Assembly: GCA_017651505.1 (NCBI GenBank) | Contig: JAGCCV010000040.1 | Span: 1 to 45,119, forward strand | Reading direction: 5' to 3' | DNA length: 45,119 bases | From: Bacteroidaceae bacterium | Lineage (GTDB): Bacteria > Bacteroidota > Bacteroidia > Bacteroidales > Bacteroidaceae | In this document: positions 32,944 to 41,549 of the stretch, one piece after another | Layout: every line of letters begins with the position of its first letter | Numbering within the stretch: position 1 is the stretch's first letter | The notes under the pieces: generated by a model | Seen by the model: only the letters and a program-made list of their open reading frames with translations | Databases searched by the model: none | What the model was told of the DNA's origin: nothing | Made by a program: the position numbers and the translations under genes

Positions 32944-33444
32944 TTATTTAAAGTCGTAGTTGATATAGTTGTCAGCCCGTTCATTCATGCGCAACTGACG
33001 GAAGGCTGATGTCTTTTCGTCAATTACCAGTACGAACGATGTGAACATCTGGCGCTTTTTCTTGGTGGATGGCGTAATGGTGATAGTACGCTGTCCGTTC
33101 TTAGTCTCTACGGTCAGGTCCTCACACTCAGGGATGGGCTGGGCGTTGATGACGGCATGAAGCACTTTCTGGAATGTGTCGAACTGCGGATTTTGCTGAC
33201 TGTCGGTTTCATGCATCTTGCCTCCCATAGTCATGGTAAACTTTGTACCATCCATAAGCAGTTGGTCACGACCACCATCGGTAGAGATACAGATGTAGTC
33301 GGGTTTGCGAATGGTCAACGTGCCTGTAGTGACAGCATCAGTAGTCAGAGCGGCTTGATGACGGGTGCGTGTTACATTTTGTGCACCCATGGTAACACAA
33401 CATAATGTGAATACCACAAACAATAAAGCTGTTAGATGTTTCAT
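32944..33444 (-). CDS. LolA-like periplasmic lipoprotein/lipid carrier
   Basis: A 166-residue protein with Sec signal MKHLTALLFVVFTLCCVTMGAQ and a LolA-type half-barrel pattern: TTGTLTIRKPDYICISTDGGRDQLLMDGTKFTMTMGGK, then DTFQKVLHAVI, and a C-terminal segment ending MNERADNYINYDF. In aryl-polyene clusters a LolA-like protein accompanies the MMPL exporter and is thought to help carry the lipid product across the periplasm. Here it is the last gene of the operon, overlapping FabG by four bases. Confidence 0.82.
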   Translation of the reverse strand: MKHLTALLFVVFTLCCVTMGAQNVTRTRHQAALTTDAVTTGTLTIRKPDYICISTDGGRDQLLMDGTKFTMTMGGKMHETDSQQNPQFDTFQKVLHAVINAQPIPECEDLTVETKNGQRTITITPSTKKKRQMFTSFVLVIDEKTSAFRQLRMNERADNYINYDFK

Positions 33445-34160
33445 GTGTACATTCCTCCATTAATTGATATGACATTGCCAGTGATATAGCCTGCCTGTGG
33501 CGAGACAAGGAAAGCCACGAGGTCAGCCACTTCTTCTGGTGTGCCGAAGCGGTTGGCTGGTATCAACTTCTTCAGTGATGCCTCGTCCAGTCCCTCGGTC
33601 ATGTCGGTCTTGATAAAGCCCGGGGCAACAGCATTAACGGTGATGCCTCTACGTGCCACTTCTTGTGCTAACGCTTTAGTCGCAGCTATAACGCCTCCCT
33701 TGGCAGCAGAATAGTTGGTCTGACCGGGCAAACCTTTTAGACCACTGACGCTGGCCATGTTGACAATGCGTCCGAACTTATGCATCTGCATGGCTGGCAG
33801 TAAGGGCTGGGTAACGTTAAAGAAACCAGACAATGTGATGTCAAGCACACGGTGCCAGTCGTCCTTTGGCATCAAAGCCAATACATTGTCGCGACGGATA
33901 CCCGCATTGTTAACTATCACTTCGATATAATCATCTGGATGGCGCTGTTGCCAGTCGTCCAGAGCCTGTCGTACTTGCTGGTAATCACTGACATCAAAGG
34001 GCAGCAGTTCGCCTTGACCGTTGATAGATGCAAGCGTTTTTTCTGCTTCAGCTTGATTGCTGGTATAATTGATAATCACCTGATAACCCTCTTGGGCCAG
34101 TCTTACTGTGATGGCTCTGCCAATGCCGCGGCTGCCTCCTGTTACTAATGCATATTTCAT
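33441..34160 (-). CDS. fabG: 3-oxoacyl-ACP reductase (FabG-like)
   Basis: A 239-residue SDR ketoreductase. TGGSRGIG cofactor loop, NNAG motif (VNNAGIRRDN), catalytic Ser in NMASVSG and YSAAK (Tyr and Lys), then PGFIKTDMT and ITGNVISINGGMYT. It reduces 3-oxoacyl-ACP to 3-hydroxyacyl-ACP with NADPH, the second step of each elongation cycle. It overlaps its neighbours by four bases on both sides, so it belongs to this pathway rather than housekeeping fatty acid synthesis. Confidence 0.92.
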   Translation of the reverse strand: MKYALVTGGSRGIGRAITVRLAQEGYQVIINYTSNQAEAEKTLASINGQGELLPFDVSDYQQVRQALDDWQQRHPDDYIEVIVNNAGIRRDNVLALMPKDDWHRVLDITLSGFFNVTQPLLPAMQMHKFGRIVNMASVSGLKGLPGQTNYSAAKGGVIAATKALAQEVARRGITVNAVAPGFIKTDMTEGLDEASLKKLIPANRFGTPEEVADLVAFLVSPQAGYITGNVISINGGMYT

Positions 34161-35608
34161 TTTATAATTGATTGTATAAAGTTTTTCCCTAATAATTCAC
34201 TGCATGTATGTAGTGCTGTCATAGTCACCCCCTCCACACCATGAAGCATCAGGCTCTGGCCTGTCAGAAGGAGGTTGGGGATGGGGGTTCGTGGCGACAG
34301 TATAGTCAGTAGCGGATTATGATAATCCTTGCGTACACCATAAGCCGATCCACAAGGGGTAAGGGTGTAGTCGTGGTAAGTCAGCGGTGTACTGGTATAG
34401 TATTTCTCCACCATTTCACCTAAATGAGGAATAACCGTTTCTGCCAGACGAATGCACTCCTCAGCAAGATGGTCTTTTAGTTGTTCGTAGGCTTTCCCGC
34501 GGTGTCCGATGGTGGTGTTTTCCCAAGGTTCGCACATACTCCAAGGCATAGGAGTGAGCAGGTCTATCTGGCGGGTGTCATTACCTTCTTCCGGTACGCG
34601 ACAAGCTATCATCAAGCCATTGACCATTTTCTGCCAATCTCCATTGGCTGCACTCATCTCGTCAAGTAAAGTCCATACATTTGGTTTCCTATAGACATAT
34701 TTGTTGTGGTTGAAATAAGGCAATACACCTTTTTTCAGTACCAGCGAGACGGTGAATATGCCAAAGCTATTCTCTAAATTCTCAATACGCCTGCGGAACG
34801 TGTTTTTTACCAGATGCGAATCACCCAGCCATTTGAGTGTTTCCTGAGGGTGAACATCACTGATGAACGATGTGCCCTCATATATCTCTCCATTTGTGCA
34901 TCGGATGGCATCAATATGTCCTTCTTTCTCCATCAATTCTTTGACTTCTGCATGACAGATAACCTGTCCGCCCAGATTCTTGATGTCGTTTACCAATGTC
35001 TGGACAATTGGCTCACCACCACCACGTAGTCGCCAACTGCTGCCAATGTAACTGCTCATACTATGGGCAAAGGTGAAAAGGGGTAGTGAGTCCTTGCGAA
35101 GTTCCATCTTCATGGCTGATCCCGATAGCACGTTGATGAGCAGTGGGTCGTGGAAGAGTGATTGTAAATAGTCGTAAGCGCAGATGTGACCAATTTCCTC
35201 CATTGGTGGCAAGTGCCGCAACATCTCCACATACTGCTTCAATGCCTTTTGTTCGTGTGGGAAATACTCGCCAAGTGTGTCGGCAAAACGATCATAGCCT
35301 TCAGCCATTGGAAATGTCTGTTGTCCGATGGTCACACGGTCGAAGCCGTCGGCATCCAAACGAACCCATGGCAGTTGCATCAATCCTAAGTAAGAGAATA
35401 CGCTATGCAAAGGCTGTCCCTCTGCCAATCCGCCAACATAGTGGAAGCCCGTATCGAAGGATAAACCGTCTCGTCTGAAGGTCTGCAAACAACCTCCTGG
35501 ATGTGCCTGTCGCTCCAATACCAGCACTCGCTTCCCTTCACGCGCTAACAGTGAGCCACATACCAACCCACCAAGTCCGCTGCCTATAATCACTACATCA
35601 TGTCTCAT
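34157..35608 (-). CDS. CrtI/RetSat-like FAD-dependent oxidoreductase
   Basis: A 483-residue flavoprotein with the N-terminal dinucleotide fold VVIIGSGLGGLVCGSLLAREG, LERQAHPGGCLQTF and a C-terminal FAD signature (NLLLTGQSLMLHGVEGVTMTAL). Similarity is to the phytoene desaturase, carotenoid isomerase and retinol saturase group, enzymes acting on conjugated polyenes. In this operon it most likely desaturates, saturates or isomerises an ACP-derived polyene. No carotenoid backbone genes are present, so a carotenoid substrate is unlikely. It overlaps genes on both sides by four bases. Confidence 0.88.
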   Translation of the reverse strand: MRHDVVIIGSGLGGLVCGSLLAREGKRVLVLERQAHPGGCLQTFRRDGLSFDTGFHYVGGLAEGQPLHSVFSYLGLMQLPWVRLDADGFDRVTIGQQTFPMAEGYDRFADTLGEYFPHEQKALKQYVEMLRHLPPMEEIGHICAYDYLQSLFHDPLLINVLSGSAMKMELRKDSLPLFTFAHSMSSYIGSSWRLRGGGEPIVQTLVNDIKNLGGQVICHAEVKELMEKEGHIDAIRCTNGEIYEGTSFISDVHPQETLKWLGDSHLVKNTFRRRIENLENSFGIFTVSLVLKKGVLPYFNHNKYVYRKPNVWTLLDEMSAANGDWQKMVNGLMIACRVPEEGNDTRQIDLLTPMPWSMCEPWENTTIGHRGKAYEQLKDHLAEECIRLAETVIPHLGEMVEKYYTSTPLTYHDYTLTPCGSAYGVRKDYHNPLLTILSPRTPIPNLLLTGQSLMLHGVEGVTMTALHTCSELLGKNFIQSIIK

Positions 35609-38070
35609 CTTTCGTGCTTGTTAAGCCAATGGAAGATGGCTGGTTGTAGGATATAAGATAGAATGACAGCAGCCAGAAGACCAACGAGTGTGGTAAAACC
35701 AACGCTACGGATGGCAGGATGTTGGGCAATGAGCATGCTGCTGACGGTGGTGATGAGTACCACTGCACTGAGCAGAATGGCAGTCTTGTGTGACTGTAAT
35801 ATTGAGAAAGAGGAATGAATCTGCTCGTCTTCTTTTATCAATCCGTGCATGATGAAAATGCTATAATCTACACCGATACCGAAGATAAAGGTAGAGATAA
35901 TGATGCTGATGAGATTGAACTGCTCATTGAAAAGCACCATGATGCCCAACACGATAAGCCAGCTAAGCAGGATAGGAGCAAAGGCGAGCAACGTATGGCG
36001 TACATTGAAATGGAATGACACACACAATACGATAAGGACAAAAGCCATAGAAAGCCATTGCAGCAAGTTGAAGTCCTCGTTCATCTCAATCAGTGTGTCG
36101 GTGGTATAGTAATAGGTGTCGAGCACAAGCAGGTTCGGTTCCTTTGCGATGGCATCGCAGATGCGCATATAGTCGCTCTCACTGCTACGAACGGAATCGT
36201 TTTCACAACGAACGGAGGTGAAAACGAGGTAGTCACCACCATACGACTGCTCGGTGAGCGTTGACTGATAACCTTCTGGAATGATGCCTGCATCGTAGAG
36301 TGCATCGGGTTCGTAGTCGCGTGTAGCTGCCTCAAAGAAAGGACCGAAGGCATTGGCGTTTATTCCAGCCAGTGGTGCTGTTTCCGCTATCAAACGGCTG
36401 ACTTGTGTCAGGCGTTCATCTGTCCAATATTGTTTCCAAGCATCTATACGCTCCTGTTGCTGCTGAAGTGGGACGAAAATCAGATTTGTACTGGTGTAAC
36501 TCTTGACGAGTCCCAACTGCTGTAGTGAGTCGAGCTTGTGGTCAAGGATGGCGAAGTTCTCAATCGCTTCTTCCATAGTGCGTCCTTGACTGGCAAAATA
36601 TTTGCTCTTGTCGTTGGAATAGGTTTTATCACGTAGTAATTGCTCAGAGTGTTCTGTCAAAGGGTGGTCATAGCCCAAGTTATGCATATCTGCATCAAAA
36701 CGAGTGCCACCAATCAGAAAAGCACCTACACAGACCACCGTTACTAAGATAATGATAGCTATCAGAGGTTTCTTTCGGTCGAAGGGATAGTTGATAAAGG
36801 AAGAAGTATGTCGTAAGAAAGATGAGGCTTGTCTTTTTTTAAGCAACTGTGGTAAGTAGATAAGCGAAAATAGTGTGGTGCCCAAGATGGCAAAGGCAGC
36901 AAACAATCCGAAATCGCGCAACAAATCAGTCTTGACAAATAGCAATCCGGCAAAAGAGCCGATGGTGGTAAGACAGCCTAACAACACAGGCTTTACCTGG
37001 TCTTTCAGCAACTGCTCTGTGTCGTCAACAAATTGTTGGTGGGTCAATACATGGAGTACATAACTGAGTGCTACGCCTAAAACCACACCTCCAATGCCAA
37101 GTGCCAATAGCGAAAACTCGCCTTTCAGCCAGTACATCATGGACAGGCCGAACAATGTGCCGAAAACGACAGGCATTAGGAGTAGGGGGATGGTGTCCCA
37201 ACGACGGAAGCAGAACAATAGGAATACCAGTACCAACAGGAGCGCACCTGCTATGGTGGTGGTAAGATCTTTCTTAATCTGCGTAGAATTATAGAAACCA
37301 CTGGCTGGGGTGCCGTGGTATGATATTTGAACCGAAGGGTAACTTTTGGCAAACTGTTCAATCTGTGTGTTCAGCAGTTGGAACATGGCTGAACCTTGCC
37401 CTGTGTTCGTAGCTGAATAGCGAGGGGTGATAAAGGCTATGCATACGGTTGAGTCAGGAACAAAGAAATGATTGTCTAAGGTCTTGTAGCTGCCGCCAGC
37501 ATTAAGTAACGGTTCCATTTGGTCAGCCAGTACGTTGCGCATGCCCATTGGATCCATCAGAATCAACTCAGGGAACATTTCACCAAACTCGCCTGTCAGG
37601 TCCTCTCTGTTCTGTTGCATTTGTTGAGTAAAGTGTTCTTTAGTGAACAGAGTGTCGAAACGTGCATAGACAGAGGTGTCAATATAGGCGGGCAGGTGTT
37701 CTGTTAAATAGTCGATGCCATCGGGTATCAGGTCATCATCCAACTGGTAGAAGATGTCGCCAATGGTTTGGTTCACGCTATCATGTAGCAACAAAGAATC
37801 TACAAATTCGTCGCATACCTCTGTCAGTAGCTCCGTATCGTTGCCCTCAAACAATAGGAAAACCTTGTCTTTTATTTTCAAGTCGGCAAAAGCCAATTTT
37901 GTTGTACCGTCCTCATTTTTAGATGAAGGCATCAACTTGTTGATGTCCTCCTCTAAATGAAGCTGTGTAGCAAAGTGGCCGAAGAACAGAAATAGAGCAA
38001 TCATGGACAGCCAGAATGCTGCCTTATGAGTGCGGAAATACTGCGAGAGACGAATAAACAGTCCTGTCAT
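35605..38070 (-). CDS. MMPL/RND-superfamily exporter
   Basis: An 821-residue inner-membrane transporter with about 12 membrane segments in two halves, each with a large periplasmic loop (about 35-250 and 440-640). Typical segments are GIGGVVLGVALSYVLHVLTH and TFIFGIGVDYSIFIMHGLIKED, the second holding the GxxxDY motif of proton-driven MMPL/RND proteins. In polyene and other lipid clusters this family exports the finished lipid. The LolA-like protein in the same operon would continue transport. Product identity is inferred from neighbours. Confidence 0.9.
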   Translation of the reverse strand: MTGLFIRLSQYFRTHKAAFWLSMIALFLFFGHFATQLHLEEDINKLMPSSKNEDGTTKLAFADLKIKDKVFLLFEGNDTELLTEVCDEFVDSLLLHDSVNQTIGDIFYQLDDDLIPDGIDYLTEHLPAYIDTSVYARFDTLFTKEHFTQQMQQNREDLTGEFGEMFPELILMDPMGMRNVLADQMEPLLNAGGSYKTLDNHFFVPDSTVCIAFITPRYSATNTGQGSAMFQLLNTQIEQFAKSYPSVQISYHGTPASGFYNSTQIKKDLTTTIAGALLLVLVFLLFCFRRWDTIPLLLMPVVFGTLFGLSMMYWLKGEFSLLALGIGGVVLGVALSYVLHVLTHQQFVDDTEQLLKDQVKPVLLGCLTTIGSFAGLLFVKTDLLRDFGLFAAFAILGTTLFSLIYLPQLLKKRQASSFLRHTSSFINYPFDRKKPLIAIIILVTVVCVGAFLIGGTRFDADMHNLGYDHPLTEHSEQLLRDKTYSNDKSKYFASQGRTMEEAIENFAILDHKLDSLQQLGLVKSYTSTNLIFVPLQQQQERIDAWKQYWTDERLTQVSRLIAETAPLAGINANAFGPFFEAATRDYEPDALYDAGIIPEGYQSTLTEQSYGGDYLVFTSVRCENDSVRSSESDYMRICDAIAKEPNLLVLDTYYYTTDTLIEMNEDFNLLQWLSMAFVLIVLCVSFHFNVRHTLLAFAPILLSWLIVLGIMVLFNEQFNLISIIISTFIFGIGVDYSIFIMHGLIKEDEQIHSSFSILQSHKTAILLSAVVLITTVSSMLIAQHPAIRSVGFTTLVGLLAAVILSYILQPAIFHWLNKHER

Positions 38071-38513
38071 TGCATGAATATCTTCAGTTGGATGTCGGCT
38101 ATCAGTTCATCGTCCACAAAAGTCTGACCTGTAGCCAGGGTTACGTTTCCGAAAGAGAAACCAAATGTAACATTACTTTTCAGCTTCTCACCCAATCGTG
38201 GACGACGATGACAGTCGAATTGCTTGACTTCACCAATCAGTCCTACAGGAGGAAGGGGAGCTTCCTCTTGATGCTTACCAGAGGAAGAAGCCTCCATCAG
38301 CGCCTTATAACCGGAAAGAGCAGAACAGGACTGAGCAAGATGCTCAATAAGTCCTGTTTCCGCCATAGTTCCGTCAGGCAAGATAAAATAATTGTCAGGA
38401 CATACTTTTAACGTTGTTCCGGCACTGTTGTCATCGCATTCCTCAAACTCGTCCACCATAATGAACGGCTCACGTTGAGGAATAAGCCGTTTGATGTCCT
38501 CACCTTTTATCAT
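38067..38513 (-). CDS. Hotdog-fold 3-hydroxyacyl-ACP dehydratase-like protein
   Basis: A 148-residue hotdog-fold protein of the FabZ/ApeI-like group: LIPQREPFIMVDEFEE near residue 10, GLIEHLAQSCSALSGY near 54 with a candidate catalytic Glu57, and KSNVTFGFSFGNVTLATGQTFVDDELIA at the end. The classic FabZ catalytic His (in PHRYPF) is replaced by Gln13, a known variation among polyene-type dehydratases but one that questions the mechanism. It should remove water from 3-hydroxyacyl-ACP. It overlaps the MMPL gene by four bases. Confidence 0.82.
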   Translation of the reverse strand: MIKGEDIKRLIPQREPFIMVDEFEECDDNSAGTTLKVCPDNYFILPDGTMAETGLIEHLAQSCSALSGYKALMEASSSGKHQEEAPLPPVGLIGEVKQFDCHRRPRLGEKLKSNVTFGFSFGNVTLATGQTFVDDELIADIQLKIFMQ

Positions 38514-38540
38514 TACTTAAGTCTAATAGCTAAATGTTTA

Positions 38541-38792
38541 TTATTTCTGGTGCTGCTCGATGTAATCGTACAGGTCATTAAAGGTATGAATACTCTTCAA
38601 ATCCTCAACAGGGATAGTAATCTTGTAGGTGAACTGCACCAGTGCAATAAGATCTACCAGATTGATACTGTCAAGGTTAAGAGCATCCTTCAGATTGTCA
38701 TCGGGAGCGAAGTTACTATCATCGGTTTCAAATTCTTCTGCTAACAGACTGTTTACTTGTTCGATAATTTCTTCTCTTGTTTTCATTTTCAT
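38541..38792 (-). CDS. Acyl carrier protein
   Basis: An 83-residue ACP with the phosphopantetheine attachment site LNLDSINLVDLI, Ser42 (DSI instead of the usual DSL). It is acidic (EEFETDDSNFAPDDN), with helices flanking Ser42. It carries the growing chain for the ketosynthase, reductase and dehydratase in the same operon. It sits 82 bases after the ketosynthase gene and 27 bases before the dehydratase gene. Confidence 0.92.
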   Translation of the reverse strand: MKMKTREEIIEQVNSLLAEEFETDDSNFAPDDNLKDALNLDSINLVDLIALVQFTYKITIPVEDLKSIHTFNDLYDYIEQHQK

Positions 38793-38874
38793 TCTTTATT
38801 ATTTAACGTTAAATCTTTTATACTCTGTCATTGTACCTTTAGATCATGAAATGTTCAATGGCCAATGGTCAAAG
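38793..38874. repeat. Gap with short intergenic repeat sequence between ketosynthase and ACP genes
   Basis: This 82-base gap contains repeated TTCAAT and CCAATGG strings (TGTTCAATGGCCAATGG, then GTTAATGTTCAATATTC). The final part forms the ketosynthase stop codon. It shares GAACATTAACTTTGAC (minus strand) with the gap at 3161-3268. Confidence 0.45.
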
Positions 38875-40101
38875 TTAATGTTCAATATTCTTCACAATCA
38901 ATGTTGAATTGGTGCCACCAAAGCCGAAAGAATTGCTTAAGAACATATCGAAATGTTGTTGCTTGGTCTCAGGGATGACGTTAATACATTGTGTCACCTC
39001 ATCAGGATGCTCGAAATTAAGAGAACCAGCGATGAAGTCATTCTTCATCATCATCATGGAGTAAATGATTTCTGATGCTCCTGCCATCCACATTTCATGA
39101 CCTGTTTGGCTCTTCGTTGAGGTAACAGGTACCTTGTAATCACCAAACACTTGCGCAATGGCTTCAGCTTCACGGCTGTCACCAATTGGTGTAGAGGTGG
39201 CGTGGGCATTCACATAGCCAATGTCATGAGTTGTAACACCTGCACTCTCCAGACAACGAACGAGTGAACGTGCTGGACCCTCCACGTTAGGGGTGGAGAT
39301 ATGGTCGCCGTTGCCAGAGAATCCCCAACCCAAGATCTCTGCCAAGATAGGTGCGCCACGACGAACGGCATGTTCATAGCTCTCGATGATTATTGTAGCA
39401 GCACCGCCACTGGGCACCAGGCCGTCTCGATCGCGGTCGAAGGGGCGACTGGCTTTAGTAGGGTCGTCTATACGGGTTGAGAATGTCTGCAAGGCGTCAA
39501 ATGAGGCAATGCCATACATGTTGTTCTCTTCAGCACCACCGCATACAATGCAATCCTGCAAACCGTTCTTGATAAGCAAGAAGCCCAATCCTAACGATTG
39601 TGAACCACTGGCGCAGGCTGCTGATGCTGTAAGGTTGATACCTTTTAGGTGGAACAATGTTGCCAGGTTCATAGTAACTGTTGAGTTCATAGATTGGAAG
39701 ATAGCTCCCGAACCACAAGCAGCTGTTGAACCAGCTTGACGGAACTTGTCCATTGCTACCATAGTTGATTCTGCCACAGAGTCGTTGCCGTAGATGACTC
39801 CCACTTCATGACTATCGATATAATCTTGTGTAAGCTGAGCTTGTTCTAATGCTTGAACTGTTGCCATATAGGCGTATTGTGCCTCTTCTGGCATCATTTG
39901 TCGCACGTTGCGACTCAAAACTTTCTTCAAATCAGGAATAGGAACATTGGCACAGATGGGAGAACGGAATCCAGCATCCTTTCGTTCTTGACTGAACACA
40001 ATGCCACTTTTCCCCTCGTACAACGATTGGCGCACCTCGTCGAGTGTCGTGCCGATACACGACCAGATGCCCATTCCTGTAATAACTACTCTTCTTTCCA
40101 T
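38875..40101 (-). CDS. Beta-ketoacyl-ACP synthase (KAS I/II type)
   Basis: A 408-residue condensing enzyme with an intact catalytic triad: Cys163 in SAACASGSQS, His300 in NAHATSTPIGD and His335 in KSQTGHEMW, plus Lys330. FGGTNSTLIV closes the fold. It extends acyl-ACP with malonyl-ACP. Aryl-polyene clusters normally have a ketosynthase plus an inactive chain-length factor; only this one is present here. It starts 10 bases after the GNAT stop. Confidence 0.92.
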   Translation of the reverse strand: MERRVVITGMGIWSCIGTTLDEVRQSLYEGKSGIVFSQERKDAGFRSPICANVPIPDLKKVLSRNVRQMMPEEAQYAYMATVQALEQAQLTQDYIDSHEVGVIYGNDSVAESTMVAMDKFRQAGSTAACGSGAIFQSMNSTVTMNLATLFHLKGINLTASAACASGSQSLGLGFLLIKNGLQDCIVCGGAEENNMYGIASFDALQTFSTRIDDPTKASRPFDRDRDGLVPSGGAATIIIESYEHAVRRGAPILAEILGWGFSGNGDHISTPNVEGPARSLVRCLESAGVTTHDIGYVNAHATSTPIGDSREAEAIAQVFGDYKVPVTSTKSQTGHEMWMAGASEIIYSMMMMKNDFIAGSLNFEHPDEVTQCINVIPETKQQHFDMFLSNSFGFGGTNSTLIVKNIEH

Positions 40102-40111
40102 ATCTTTTTTA

Positions 40112-41248
40112 TTACTTCAATCTTTTACAATAACATCTTCTACGTTTCACGTATTCAGGCTTCAGAGGCTTCCACTGGGTCAGTTCCCGTACGTTGTCCT
40201 CCAACTGAGGACCTGTCTCTGCCCATTGGAATCCTTTCTTGTTATATATAGGGATGAGGTCGTCAAAGAACAAGGCGTTCACGCCATAGCCTTGGTAGTC
40301 AGGTCGTACAGCTACTAATAGCATTTCGGCATTGTTTTCAGGCTGCCACTTCAGTGCTTTTAACAAAGGCCACCAACCCATTGGCCATAGATGACCATTG
40401 GCTTTTTGCATTGCCTTTGACAAACTGCTCATTGTTACTGCCGCACCTACAACTTCATCTTCTGCATTCAGCACAATGGAAACCAATTGTAGGTCTATCA
40501 GTCGGAGGTACTTGTTAACAAAAATATCCACCTGAGCTGGGGAGAACTCCGTGAATCCGAAAATAGGCTGATAAGCTTCATTCAGTAGATTGAAGACTTT
40601 TTTGCCATAACCACGTTTGATAACGTCAACTAAGGTGATCTTCATTACGCTTAGTCCTATCTGCTCACGGGCATACTGAGCAACACGAGCATACTTGGCT
40701 GGTACTTCCTGAGGGATGTTGATGCGTATCTGTAACCAGTCAACTTCTTTTTCAAATCCCAGTTCCTCCATATGACGAGGGTAGTAGGACAGGTTATAGA
40801 TTGTATTCATGGAACCAGTCAAGTGGAAATCCTCTACAAGCATGCCTTCCTTGTCAAAGTCTGTAATGCCTAAAGGACCATGTATCTTGTCCATACCCTG
40901 AGACTGCCCCCATTGACTTACAGCATCTATCAATGCCTTTGAAACATCGAGGTCATCGATAAACTCAATCATGGAAAACCTGACATTTTGTTCTTTCCAT
41001 TTCTCGTTGGCCTTGCGGTTGATAATACCCACAATACGTCCTACAGCTACTCCCTCACGATAAGCTACGAACGGTTGAATCTGTGAAAATTCATGAGCAG
41101 GGTTTTTCTTGGGGTTAAAGATGTCGCGAACGTCATTCTCCAAATCAGGGACGTATTGAGGACAATTGTTATAGATAGAATAGGGCAGACGGATGAAATC
41201 ATCCATCTCATGCTTACAACCGATTTTTACAACGTTGATTCTTCCCAT
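40112..41248 (-). CDS. Large GNAT-fold protein, probable N-acyltransferase
   Basis: A 378-residue cytoplasmic protein, first gene of the lipid operon. The C-terminal half has GNAT-like motifs (VSIVLNAEDEVVGAAVTM, MLLVAVRPDYQGYGVNALFFDDLIP); the N-terminal half has FVAYREGVAVGRIVGIINRKANEKW and KIHGPLGITDFDKEGMLVEDF. It probably transfers an acyl or acetyl group, but the acceptor cannot be read. Homologues of this length are common in Bacteroidetes. Ten bases separate it from the ketosynthase, which suggests that it acts on the same lipid product or on an acyl-ACP. Confidence 0.75.
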   Translation of the reverse strand: MGRINVVKIGCKHEMDDFIRLPYSIYNNCPQYVPDLENDVRDIFNPKKNPAHEFSQIQPFVAYREGVAVGRIVGIINRKANEKWKEQNVRFSMIEFIDDLDVSKALIDAVSQWGQSQGMDKIHGPLGITDFDKEGMLVEDFHLTGSMNTIYNLSYYPRHMEELGFEKEVDWLQIRINIPQEVPAKYARVAQYAREQIGLSVMKITLVDVIKRGYGKKVFNLLNEAYQPIFGFTEFSPAQVDIFVNKYLRLIDLQLVSIVLNAEDEVVGAAVTMSSLSKAMQKANGHLWPMGWWPLLKALKWQPENNAEMLLVAVRPDYQGYGVNALFFDDLIPIYNKKGFQWAETGPQLEDNVRELTQWKPLKPEYVKRRRCYCKRLK

Positions 41249-41549
41249 TTTCTACTGGCGCACCAATCGCTATTGCACAACCTTTATTTGACCATAGAGA
41301 CACATTATAACATTCTTCTTGAACTGTGTATTCGCATGATTATCAGTCGAATTGTGTTAACGTGTCAAATGTCTGTTATGCCTTATCCCTTTTTTATGGC
41401 TGCAAAATTATATATTTTTCATGGAAATTAAGTGTTTTTTTTCTCTTTATTAATGTTCTATATTTAGATGTTATTAGCGTTTTAACATTTTTAAACATCA
41501 TTATGCAGGTTTGAAAGCAGCTAATTTGTGATGGATAATAATAGAGGTA
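41249..41549. other. Gap of 301 bases upstream of the lipid operon
   Basis: No gene is seen. A TAATTTTG on the minus strand at 41403-41410 is an exact -7 match and could start the lipid operon with a leader of about 155 bases. The rest is AT-rich sequence with T-runs and no convincing hairpin. The plus-strand frames through it are too short and lack signals. Confidence 0.5.
41403..41410 (-). promoter_or_regulatory. Possible -7 element of the lipid operon
   Basis: Minus strand TAATTTTG, exact match to TAnnTTTG; no TTTG found about 20 bases further upstream. This is the best candidate for the GNAT-to-LolA operon start. Confidence 0.4.

Noticed and set aside
39386..39739. Plus-strand ORF opposite the ketosynthase
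   Set aside because: Shadow of an intact catalytic frame.
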